Below the pieces are notes generated by a model. The model saw nothing but the letters and a program-made list of their open reading frames with translations. It ran no database searches and was not told where the DNA came from. This document shows positions 51,367 to 61,346 of a stretch of 64,000 bases of DNA, in pieces. Each line of letters begins with the position of its first letter. Positions within the stretch are counted from its first letter, which is position 1. Source of the stretch: Blastomyces gilchristii SLH14081 (Eukaryota > Ascomycota > Eurotiomycetes > Onygenales > Ajellomycetaceae). Made by a program: the position numbers and the translations under genes. Location of the stretch: positions 2,611,893 through 2,675,892 of the forward strand of contig NW_003101681.1 in NCBI RefSeq assembly GCF_000003855.2, in the 5' to 3' direction.

Positions 51367-52025
51367 TCACAAAATCACACAGTCCCCTTTTGCCTTCGCT
51401 CTCCTCCGATTCCTTAACCGCCCACCACTTTGTCGACTCTGACCTTCCGACCCGCCAATCCCACCACCATCTGCTCCACCACCGCCGCCACCGCCACCAC
51501 CACTCCTCCCATTCATCGCCAGCTCCATACTCCGCTCCTGACTCGCCTGAATATCCTTGCGGATAATCTGCCGACACAGGTCGATGAAGACCTCGTTGAC
51601 GTTCGCACGGCGGCGGGCGGAGGTTTCATAGTACGGCGAGTTCCCCCACTGTTGGGAGAGGGCGAAGGCGCGCGATCGCGAGACGGCGCGGTCTTCCTCG
51701 AGGTCTGATTTGTTGCCGACGATGACGATGGGGACGTTCTCGTCGTCTTTGATGCGGATGATTTGTTCGCGGAGTTCGGCGAGTTCGGAGAGGGAAGAGG
51801 TGGAGGTTATGGAGAAGACGAGCAGGAAGCCTTGGCCTTGTTTCATGTAGAGTTCTCTGGGGTTGGGGGTTAGATGGGGTTTTCTCTTTTAATTCTCTCG
51901 GTTACTTTTTATGTTTTTTTGCTGCGGTTTTTCTTTTTGGGTAAGATGCATGTTGGAGGAACGGGGTAGAGGTCTAAAAAGGGGAGAGATCGGAATGTAT
52001 GTCGATGGTACATATCTCGAAAACC

Positions 52026-52066
<41 letters not shown>

Positions 52067-52491
52067 CAAAGAAACGTGGGGTACAAAATGCAGAAAATTC
52101 ATACCTCATCGCAGCTAGAAGTAGACCATCAGATTACAATCCAATCCAAGGGTATGTAGAAGAGGGAATCATCAACTCACTAAATTGTTCAGTGCCCGCA
52201 GTATCTAATCTGCACAGCAGTTAGAATATAAAAAATTAAGAATTAGCCGTTCGTTTCCCAAGACAAGCCCCTAGAACATGAAAAAGGTTATATATATCCC
52301 AAAATCCTTTGCTCCCGCAGGTTCCCTAATCCGATTCAAACCTCACCCTCCTACTGGGGGGTGAGGAACCGCGTTTTGGGTGGGTGTGGGTGTAGGTGCA
52401 AAAATGGCCGGTGTTTTACGTACATCTCCAGAACACATTGTCGTCCCTAAATGGAGAAATAAATAAATAAATAAGAAAAGGATTTTTTCCA

Positions 52492-52522
<31 letters not shown>

Positions 52523-53050
52523 TGATGAGCGGAACTGGCCCGCAAGCAGAAGAGGTCGGGAATGTTGTTGGGGTCGCGACACTCACATCCACTTCGATCA
52601 GCTTGCGATATGAGTCTTCGATAGTCGGGTCATAACTTTCAATCCAGACATTTTGGACGAATTGAGCTGCGGAAATTTTTCAATAAAGAAGAGTTGTGTT
52701 AGAATAGGACAAAGCTGTAAAAAATAATTTATTGCTTTTTTTTCTTCTTATTTTCTTTTCTTTCTTTTTGAGAGGCGGAAGTACAACCGCACATATATGG
52801 GCGGGAATTAAATGACGACACTTGGAGCATGGGGATGGCGTGGGGTGGGGGGGGGGGGCCGGATATGATATAGGTACCCGTTAGACAACTTTTTCCAACT
52901 CCGCCTATTTTTTTTAACAAAAAATACATCCAAGAGACCCAAACATCAGTGGATTTGTTTGTACCGAAGAGACGCGAGGGTAGGCTTTTTCATACCAGCT
53001 CCGAGTACCACTATGTGATACTCCCTTCTTGAGTGGAAAGACAGCAGCAT
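51367..53050 (-). CDS. rsr1: Ras-family GTPase Rsr1/Bud1 (Rap-like)
   Basis: Seven exons: 53050-52996, 52904-52878, 52666-52587, 52446-52424, 52209-52181, 52114-52105 and 51856-51367, giving 237 residues. The P-loop is GAGGVGKS (about 17-24), the effector loop YDPTIEDSY (39-47), and the switch II motif DTAGTEQ has Thr68 at the Ras Gln61 position, a Rap/Rsr1 trait. NKSD and ETSA supply base recognition. A poly-Gly linker and a basic stretch ([12 protein letters not shown]) precede the CAAX box CVIL, whose final Leu favours geranylgeranylation. Rsr1 marks growth sites and polarity upstream of Cdc24/Cdc42 at the plasma membrane. Exons 2, 4, 5 and 6 are 27, 23, 29 and 10 nt, yet every junction keeps phase and spells conserved Ras sequence. 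Introns 3 and 6 contain long T tracts in the transcript sense. Confidence 0.93.
52028..52060. repeat. Poly(A) tract, 33 bases, within rsr1 intron 6
   Basis: A pure A run on the plus strand, so poly(U) in the rsr1 transcript, starting 45 bases after the 10-nt exon. Confidence 0.9.
52491..52518. repeat. Poly(A) tract, 28 bases, within rsr1 intron 3
   Basis: A pure A run on the plus strand, so poly(U) in the rsr1 transcript, upstream of the exon-4 acceptor. Confidence 0.9.
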
Positions 53051-53635
53051 GTCAGCCACGTTTGCCAGGTTAGGTTGCGCAGTGGGTGTGGCTGATTAAC
53101 CGATCACCCCGGGGATTTATTATAGGGGGAATAAAGGAAACCTCCACTTACCTTGGCTGTAATTTCAGATTTGAATTCATTGTGATCGACCGAGGCGGTT
53201 TTGTTTTTAAATAGCCGTTTTGCAGGAAGGGATGACGCTAGAAGAATTAAGGGGAGAAAAAAATAAAAATTAATAAAATAAAAATAAAAAAATAAAAATA
53301 AAAAAATAAAAAAAGATCGCACGGTCTAGTTCCTGACTATTAGGACGCGCAGAAATACTAGCTAGAGCAGTTCGGGGGGATCGTGTGGAGAGAGGTTTTG
53401 GGGCGTCCGGTAGCGGGGAGAAAAGGGGGTGGAGAAAGAACCGGGGGATCTGTCTTGCTCTTTTTTGGTCCTATAGCGATTCGATATCTGTGGGAGAAGA
53501 AGCAGCAAATAATAGTCTAGGGAGAAAATGATTGACCAGCAAGAGAAGACGATGCCCGAGTCAACCCGGTCAAATTCTGCAAACTGAACCCTTGTCTCGC
53601 GTTAGAGCAGGCGCTTGCGGAGTCGAGGAAGGGAT

Positions 53636-53857
53636 AAAAACAGAAAAGAAAAAAAAAGAAAAGAAAAAAAAAGAAAGAAAGAAAAAGAAAAAGAAAAAGA
53701 AAAAGAAAAAGAAAAAAAAGAAAGAAAGGAAGAAAGAAAGAAAGAAATCTCCTCTCGTCGATTTGGTTGCCTGGGACCTCTCTTATACAGCTTGTATAGC
53801 TCTCCCAAAGTGACGGACTGAATAGACCAGCGAAGAGGAATATATTTCCCGGTTTTC

Positions 53858-53896
<39 letters not shown>
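53636..53896. repeat. Purine-rich (GAAA)n tract and poly(A) run
   Basis: GAAA/AAAAG repeats at 53636-53748 and a 38-base A-run at 53859-53896, separated by about 110 bases of mixed sequence. Confidence 0.85.
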
Positions 53897-53899
<3 letters not shown>

Positions 53900-54421
53900 A
53901 GAGAAAAAAAGTCACGCTTTCCAGGCGGGTTTGTAAGGCTTCCAGCGACAACTAGACAACTAGAAACTAGACAAAGTGTGTAGGTATTTATCCTTCTTCG
54001 GGTACAAATATAACTTTGTACAAGACCCTAAACACGCCGCCGTCCGCGGAAGATAGCACCTCTAGGATGCAAAGGCCGGCGGACCAGCAAAATGCGATGC
54101 GGGTTTACCGGGGGAGCGGCGCCACGAGCAGCACAAGGATCTAGGATGTTTTCGAAGGACAAAGGACAGATCCGGGGGTCGGTAGGGGAGAGAAAAGCTG
54201 GCTTTTACTATTGGGGGTGGGATGGAGCAGACAGGCGGCTTACGCAGTAGTAGGTAGGGTAGGAGGTAGGGTTGAAGTAAATATAAATAATAAGCAGGGC
54301 GGACAGCGATTGGGGCGCTCGATCGGCGGAGTGGGACAGGACGCAGGAGGCCTCGATCACGTTGTTTTCGGCGCTGCGAATAGAATCCGGCGGACAAGGA
54401 TTGGGGGTTGATATGGAGGAC

Positions 54422-54460
54422 GGGGGACGGGGGAATGGGGAATGGGGAATGGGGAGGGGA
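54422..54460 (+). other. G-quadruplex motif, tandem GGGGAAT
   Basis: Six G-runs of four or five bases with loops of one to three bases (AC, AAT, AAT, AAT, A). A second cluster with TAGGGTAGGGTAGGGG lies at 54686-54713. Confidence 0.7.
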
Positions 54461-54960
54461 GTGAGGCAGAGAAGTGGAGCGGGAGGTGGCGGTGATGGTG
54501 ATGATTCAGTTGGTGTTGTTGGCTTTGCTATTGGCGACGGCGGGCGCAGGCAATGGGTAAGTTAATCAATGCAGCCCTGGAACGGAAGACGAGACGAAAG
54601 TTAAGGATGGACAATCAGCAGCGTGGATGTTCAGCAGCGCATGGAAGAGTGCGGTGTGATGTTGGTGTAGTGTGGTGTGGTGTGGTAGGGTAGGGTAGGG
54701 GAGGTTAGGGGGGAGTCTTTTCTACAAGTCAATGAGAGAGAGAGAGAGTTAATAAGTTGTTAATTGGGAAAAACAAATCGCAGCAATTGGGGGCCGAAGC
54801 AGCGGTGGGACAGCGAGAGCCAGAACAGAATGCTGACGAGGAATGCTGCAGCTGCAAAGGGAAAAAATGAAGGGATTCCAAGAGACAAGAAGAATAAATA
54901 GGATGGAGAAAAAAGGGAGGGAATTTGGGCGGTTTTTTTTCTTTTTTGTCTTTTTTTTGT

Positions 54961-54963
<3 letters not shown>

Positions 54964-55005
<42 letters not shown>
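54964..55005. repeat. Poly(T) tract, 42 bases
   Basis: The longest homopolymer in the window. Confidence 0.9.
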
Positions 55006-55212
55006 CCCTCTCCACGCACACACAGACACACAGAGAGACTGACAAGAGTTTGTTTAGACTCAACAGAAGAAAAGAAAAGAAAAGAGACGGGCCATGGAAG
55101 TTTGACTGTTTAGCTCAGAGAGTAGTGTGTGGCTGAGAAAGTATATGGCAGCATTGGATGAGATTTAGATTAGTTAGTTATAGTAACTATTAACTAGTTA
55201 GAGAAAGGCGGA

Positions 55213-55667
55213 GATTTCAATTAATATCATTTCAATGCTTCTGATCAGAGAGATATTGGATATTTCCCAGAACATCCATATATCCAATTGATATCTAGAT
55301 GTGATTCTAGAATTGAGAGTACTGTTACAGGCCTTGACAGCAATTGAACACTGTTCAAAGCTTCATAAACGGGATAGAAGATGACTAGTTACTTCTTCTA
55401 TTTAAGATTATATGTATGAATATATGCATTGGACATGAAGGCATGAAACTGTAGATACATACATTTTCTCAATTCTCTGAAAGACCTATCTGATAACTCC
55501 TCTCACTACATCCAACTCAAAGGAGAAAAATAACAATGAGTCTGAACTATTTATGTCAAGAACAAATTCCTTCTCTACAGACAGTAAATTTGTTATAATA
55601 TCTCAGCCTAGTTCTTCCAAAAAAATATACATACCTTCATGAGCTATTTTCATTACTAAAAGACTTT
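55213..55667. repeat. Second CG-poor A+T-rich block
   Basis: By direct reading I find only one CG (in AAACGGG at about 55370) in about 455 bases, in otherwise AT-rich sequence without frames. It resembles the block at 27552-28676 but is shorter. It is probably a smaller mutated repeat relic. Confidence 0.5.
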
Positions 55668-57327
55668 ACGAGCGCATCGTAGCATCAGCCACAGCGCGCA
55701 AAGTCTAGATTCGCCAGTTTCTAAAAAAGAGGCCGACATCTTGGCTGGAAGTGTCAATGTGTGTGTGTATATATATACGTATATATATACGTATATACAG
55801 CGTATATACAGCGTATATGTGAGTTGAAGCATATCAACAGTATCAACATTCTATTTGTTAAGTTATTTGTTGGTGGTAGCTGCACAGTATTATTTATTAT
55901 TATTTACCTAACTACAGGTTTGCTGCTAATTATTTAATAATAACTATCTATCCTCCGGACGCATTGAGCAGTTGATCCTTGTCAGACCAGTTTCTCTGAT
56001 ATAGTTAAATATCCCGGATTCGCTCTTCGTCCCGTTCTTTTTTGGTTCTTACTCTGAATGAGTCCATTATTGAGAATTTGAAGAAATGTGCAAAAGGAAA
56101 AGAAGCGGAGGAAGGACTCGGATCACACCTCTCAAACAGTTTCAGTATTTAAGTGTCAAGTGTTCATTCATTCAGTCTAGAAACAACTCATGGACCCCTT
56201 TCACAGTTATTTAATTTCAATTCCACTTCCACCTTCCACACAGCGAATAAATAGCCTTGAAAGAGATACGTAAAATTATGATCTATCCACTGGTTTACTA
56301 TATTTTATCATTTGATCCATCTATTATTATTTATGAAAGCTCCCTGCGTGAAATTTCCAGCCTTCTAGCGGTCAAAATATACTTCCATTCCATCACTGGG
56401 AGCGGTGACTTGACTGTTCTTATCCTAGGAAGGGCGGCGGTCAGCTCAATGCCATGCCATGCCATGCCGCCAAATACGTAACTAAACCTAGTCAACCATC
56501 CCATCCTATCCTGACACACTTCGAGTTTTGGATTTTTGGATTTTTGGATTATTATTAGTTATCTAAGTTAAAAACTTTTCCGGTTGAGGCGGGGTACACT
56601 CAAGGTTTTGTTTGTATGCTTCCTGTCCCTTGCATCTAAAATATCAATCACTGTCAGGGAGAGAGAGCTCTGCTTGTTCGTATTAACTATTAAACAGACA
56701 TAGCTTGGAATCCTCTTCCGCTTGCAAAAAATGCGGTAATGAGCAATATTTACACCCACTTACTCCTGTTGAGATAAGAGATTTTGGGTCAACTGGTATA
56801 AAACTTCAGGAGTAAAGTAATAATAATGGGAAGCGGTATCTCTTCTTAAAATTGAGCTAACTATCAGTCTCGATCTCTCTTACCAGTGACTGTTTGCCTG
56901 GGGCTTCAAATAAGTTTAAATAATTTGAACGGCTCATTGTAGCCTCCTTCTCTTCTATTTATTTATTTATTTATTCCTCTCTTGATTTTTGCTGTCAGCA
57001 GAAGGGAGCCCCTTCGTTCGCTCAGGGGCGTCGAGTTGAGTCAATTGTATCCCACAAAAAATTCCAATATCTCCTGAAGCTGAATCATTCAGAAGTCCAT
57101 GCGAAAGAAAAAGAAACAAAAGACAGTGAAAATATCCACCCATGTAGTATTAAGAAACTGTTGGAGGTTATGTTAGTTAGCTGAATACTAGCCTTGCATC
57201 AGCATCAGCCTCTGGCTATCCCCCAAATCCCAAATCCCATTCTTCCCCCATTCTTCCAAACACTAGACCATAATAATATCTCCGGAGGGAGTAAAAGCGA
57301 CGGCATCCCCTAATGCTTCTCAATTTG

Positions 57328-58439
57328 TTATAGTTTTCGCTTGGTGAGATCCTCGGCCAATTCCAGTGCTCCCGGCGTCATAGCCCACGCGGGATAGATA
57401 TATCGCAGCATTACCTGCACCTCTGATAGTGTGCCAGGCGAATACATACCAGGCATCGCATGCAAATGTTCTTCCGGCTCGAGCAGAACTTCCCAAAAGT
57501 GCTTGTTGGAGCTGTGGATCGCCCTGTAGAGTTCCTTGACCTGCCCTTCTAACAATGCAACCGCCGCCGTATGATCGCCGCGGTGTAAGATTTCCGCATT
57601 ATTCGCAATGATCGAGCTGCGCAGCTGGCGGGCGTCAGCCATCACCGCGCCGGCCGCGCTTGTGCTCTGCATATGCAAGTCCTTCAGATCCAAAAGCATC
57701 CGGACCTTAACCAACATAACCCCCGCGCCAACACACACACATCGAGGAACGGCGGTGACACACATACCCAACATCCTCGAAGGCATCCGCACCCTTCACG
57801 TCCAGGAACGGCAGCTCCATATCCCCCCAGTCGTAATCGCCCCGCTGGCCCATCGTTCTCGTACCACTTGAGGAAATCATAGCACTCCGGATCCATGCCC
57901 AGCTGTAGCATCGCGCCCGGCATCGCGCTGCGAATGCCAACGGTGTCACTGCGGCTCAGACGCAGCATGTCCCTCGCGTGCTCCAGCTGCATCTGCACCG
58001 ACTCGCGACTATCGACGTCCAGCAGCGCGTGGATAAACGCGCTCCGCGCACGCATGTACGGGCGCATGCCCCAGAATTTGGCCGCCGACCGCTGCTTGTT
58101 GAAGACGTCGCCTGGAACAGAATGTCTGCCGGGCATGTCGGCGNNNNNNNNNNNNNNNNNNNNNNNNNNNNNNNNNNNNNNNNNNNNNNNNNNNNNNNNN
58201 NNNNNNNNNNNNNNNNNNNNNNNNNNNNNNNNNNNNNNNNNNNNNNNNNNNNNNNNNNNNNNGATTTTTGCTGCAAAGGCGGTCTTGTGGCCGTTGCGGT
58301 GCTCGGTTGTGGTGCTCGCGGGCTGCAGTAGTTATTTAGACCACTGGACAGCGGGAAGCAGCGCATGGTTCTCCTCGGGCGTTTTGCAACAGCCGCATGC
58401 TCTCTCTGCTTAGTTGGAGGGGGCTCCGTTGGGCGCCAT
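57328..58439 (-). pseudogene. Broken MYND-type zinc-finger protein gene around an assembly gap
   Basis: Conserved blocks of one protein are visible on the minus strand but in different frames. Near 58400-58290 lies CGCCKTPEENHALLP, followed in another frame by YCS and then HRNGHKTA, resembling the Cys/His pattern of a MYND finger. After the gap come FWGMRPYMRARSAFIHALLD and DPECYDFLKWYE. The frame shifts by one base in a G-run at about 57838-57844 before DYDWGDMELPFLDVKGADAFEDV. The last block (57705-57328) contains VRMLLDLKDLHMQS and ends EDLTKRKL. An in-frame TAA (58412-58414) follows MAPNGAPSN, and the join to the last block has no in-phase splice sites. Family assignment comes from memory of fungal MYND proteins with this C-terminal region. 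The breaks may be true decay or assembly errors around the gap. Confidence 0.55.
58144..58262. other. Assembly gap of 119 undetermined bases
   Basis: A run of N. It interrupts the MYND-type gene, so the state of its zinc finger cannot be judged. Confidence 1.
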
Positions 58440-60168
58440 TGAGGTCTCCCATTATTTATGAAAGTTGGACTTTGTGTGTTGGCCCTGTACAGAGTGATTA
58501 GGATTATTTAGGTATTTTGGGACATTCTTGAACGGCAAGGAACTTATCGTACGAAATATATGCTTAAAGGATAAGTTGAAACTTCAGCTCCGACGCTAAT
58601 CATCAAGAACTCTCGATGGTAGCAAAAAATCAGGTGTCATGTTGACGCGGGCTTGGACGCGAAGTGGCTGAAAAAAGTATTTAAACTGTTAGAGTTTCCC
58701 CTATTGCCTCTCTATTCTTCTTTCATGGCTGAATTCTTCTCAAATATCTCGGTTATATACACAGTATACATATATATTTTTCTAGCTCACCAAGCTGTTT
58801 TTTACAGATGAACTCGTCTTTCTTTCATGGTCATTGAGCAAGCTTATCTAGGAAAGCTGCTTTCCCCTCTTTGTAGTTATTATAGGTATTCTATGATTTT
58901 TTTTAAAATAACTAGAACTCATTGTCTCTTTTCTCCTTCATCCTCCTACTACCCACGCCTCCAAGCTTACGACAGCAGATCACCGCTGTTTCGCAGCTAT
59001 CCCGTTCTACCACGAGCACTCCTTCGTCTTGATGTAGCCTCAGCCTATTTCCAAGCGAGCACCCTGTGATATTTTCATTTCCCTCCTCTCGAAGATCTTA
59101 CTCTTCTTTTGTAAAAAGACACACTGGAGCATCTGTCATCTCTTTTCAGGCGGTGGATGGGATCATATTCCACAGAGCTGGAATGGCAGTCCAGCTCTGA
59201 CGCAGGAATCCTTGCCTGACGTATTGGATCGAATTTTCGGGTTTACGATGCGATGGATGGGGGCCAATCGACAAACAGCTTTTTGGATGTGGCACATCTG
59301 CAGGATTGGTACAGAGTAGAGCAATGGAGATATACTTTCACTCTGTCCCGATGGACAAGATACCAGTAACTCTGTATGGCTGGCACTGGATCCCAGAAGC
59401 AATGGCTTCTTTTTGACAAGGGGTTGACGGCCAAAAGTGCAGATACATCAACATCAAAGAGGGTTTTTCATTGGAATCTGAACATCAAGATTAGCAGAAG
59501 TCAAAATGATTGTACTTAGAAGTGTAGAACCACAGTTATGCTGCTGATATTCAGAGCGTAAAAAATGTATCTGCTTTGCTAGCGGCTGCCTTTGCCGAAG
59601 ATTCGTGGATACTGAGAGATATATGGACGTGGATAATTTCCAGATGCCTTCGGACTTCTCAATATGTGTAAAGCATAACAAAAGGGTGTTGGGTGGAGGA
59701 TGAGAGAACATGCCCCCACACCTTGCTGGGAAGTGTAGGAAAGAATCTCATTCTGAGAGTGCTAATGTTGATATAAGTAAGGCTGCATTTGAATAAATAA
59801 CTAGTTGAACTGAAAAGGGTATGTTGTTGAATGGTTCCACTGCATCATTGCAGCATTTCCTTCAGTTTGATTTCATCATCAAAATTCTTGATGCGGTTAT
59901 TTAAACAATCAAACACATTTATGGTGCAGCTCGTTGATTGGAGTTACAGCAAGGCAAGATATGTCAACTCAATAACAAAGGATGACTCCAGGAACAAACT
60001 CGATTGGAAGTTTTTCTAGCGAATGGGAAATTGGAGAAATGATCCAGGAGAAGAAGCCCATCATGGAATTTATGCTCCAAAAATCTCTAAATACGAGCGA
60101 CTTGACCGACTATTATAAATTGCCCCCCCCCCTCCCCCCCAATAATGCAACACCCACACAATCGCTGC
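58440..60168. other. Intergenic region with possible decayed coding relics
   Basis: About 1.7 kb. On the plus strand between about 59120 and 59460, coding-like fragments appear in shifting frames (such as RRWMGSYSTELEWQSSS, then VAHLQDWYRVEQWRY), with stops between them. They look like a decayed gene or transposon fragment, but I do not recognise the family. The rest (58440-59100, 59460-60110) is AT-rich with no supported gene. Confidence 0.35.
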
Positions 60169-60660
60169 TTACATCCAAAGCAGAGCCCCAATCGCAGCCC
60201 CAGCCCCGGCCATCAACGAACCCTCCAGGAAAGCACCCGCATTCGGAGTTTCAGATGGCGCCCTCGATGAACCCGAGCCACTTGCATTCGTGCTCATCGC
60301 CCGTCCAGGGAGCCGGCGGCTGCGTGATGCCCGGAGCAGTACCACCAGTACCCGTTTCCGTCCCCATCCCCGTGGTGGTGGGCGCCGGAGGATTGCTGCC
60401 AGTCACCATCGCCTCCGTCCCCATCCCCGTCTCTGTGGCCGACGTAGGGTCGCTGGGGCTCTCTGTGGTAGACGGCTAGTAGGAGAGGGAATGATGCGGA
60501 CGTCGCGCGCGTCAGGGTGCCGGTGTAGGCGGGGCAGCCGGGGACGTCCTTCTTGATAGGCGTGCGTCCGCCGCCGCAGTCGAGCGGGTCGCAGATCATC
60601 CCGTCGTCCGGCCCATTTCCAACTCACGGTTCTCAGATAGCGCTGGCATTGCCGCCTCCT
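60169..60660 (-). pseudogene. Frameshifted relic of a secreted GPI-anchored protein
   Basis: Three consecutive conserved segments lie in three different minus-strand frames. First comes DDGMICDPLDCGGGRTPIKK with VPGCPAYTGT (about 60610-60520). Next is a Gly/Thr-rich mucin-like segment (TTESPSDPTSATETGMG, later GTGGTAPGITQPPAPWTGDE), preceded in its own frame by a TAG. Last is a typical GPI tail (SETPNAGAFLEGSLMAGAGAAIGALLWM in two adjoining pieces) ending at the TAA at 60171-60169. The Cys-rich ICDPLDCGGGR core resembles small secreted fungal proteins that some annotations call siderophore-biosynthesis-like. No signal peptide could be joined upstream. Either the gene is dead or this region carries base-count errors; it lies 2 kb from an assembly gap. 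Confidence 0.55.
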
Positions 60661-61346
60661 GCCCGTCATGGTCTACTGAAGCTCAGATTGTAGGGAGGAG
60701 AGGTAGTATCCATCCGTCGTTCCGGTTCTTTTCAAAAATAAATACTACGATCCGGAGTCCGTGATGAGATATCAATACCACATCTTGCCTTCGCTGTACC
60801 TGTGCAGTGCTGAATGAAGACGACCCTGCTTGGTAACCCTGTCTTTGTGAGGAACCTGGAAAACAAGGAATAACCTCCCCCCTATCCCGATAGGGAGGAC
60901 TGTCGTCATGCTGTACACTTAACGGAGCACTGATCACAATCTGACCTATGTCCTGGAGCGAGGCCGCAGAGAACATCTTGATTCTAACTTCATTCGCATT
61001 GCAACGGGGGTTGTATGGTAATTAGTTAGTAGAATTAAGTTTTGTAATGTGCATGTATGTATGTATGTATGTATGTATGTATGTATGTATGTACTGTACT
61101 GTACAACAATGAGAAGCGCACCTGTATTGATACTCCTCATTGCGTATGGCTGAACTGCGTGAAAAAACCATTGCAAACTCCCGTTCCATCTGTACAGATC
61201 TATGTATATCCGTGCCAAAAAGGAAACAGACGGGGGAAAATAAGAATGTAAAGAAAGGTATGAATAAAACACCTTCCCTTCTTGACATGGGCGGACGACG
61301 GTCACTTAAAATAATATCATTACAGTAGAAAAGCAGCAAAGGCTTG
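60661..61346. other. Intergenic region, no gene supported
   Basis: 0.7 kb downstream of the lipase gene. It may include lost 5' sequence of the GPI-protein relic. A TATG repeat lies at 61053-61092. Confidence 0.45.
61053..61092. repeat. (TATG)n microsatellite
   Basis: About ten ATGT units in intergenic DNA. Confidence 0.9.

Larger units (their letters stand above)
53051..57327. other. Intergenic region, no gene supported
   Basis: 4.3 kb upstream of rsr1. The first kilobase has purine-rich GAAA repeats (53636-53748) and an A-run (53859-53896). A G-rich segment (54418-54715) holds G-quadruplex and TAGGG repeats. A 42-base T-run follows (54964-55005), then an AT-rich, nearly CG-free block (55213-55667), a palindromic TATACGTATA cluster (55765-55820), and AT-rich DNA to 57300 without recognisable frames. 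The long promoter or leader of rsr1 may extend here. Confidence 0.5.

Noticed and set aside
53517..53951. Phe-rich minus-strand frame
   Set aside because: It arises from GAAA repeats and a 38-base A-run read as TTT/TTC codons.
59982..60479. 165-codon plus-strand frame overlapping the GPI-protein relic
   Set aside because: It is the antisense shadow of Gly/Thr/Pro-rich coding sequence. The minus strand has the Cys-rich core and the GPI tail.
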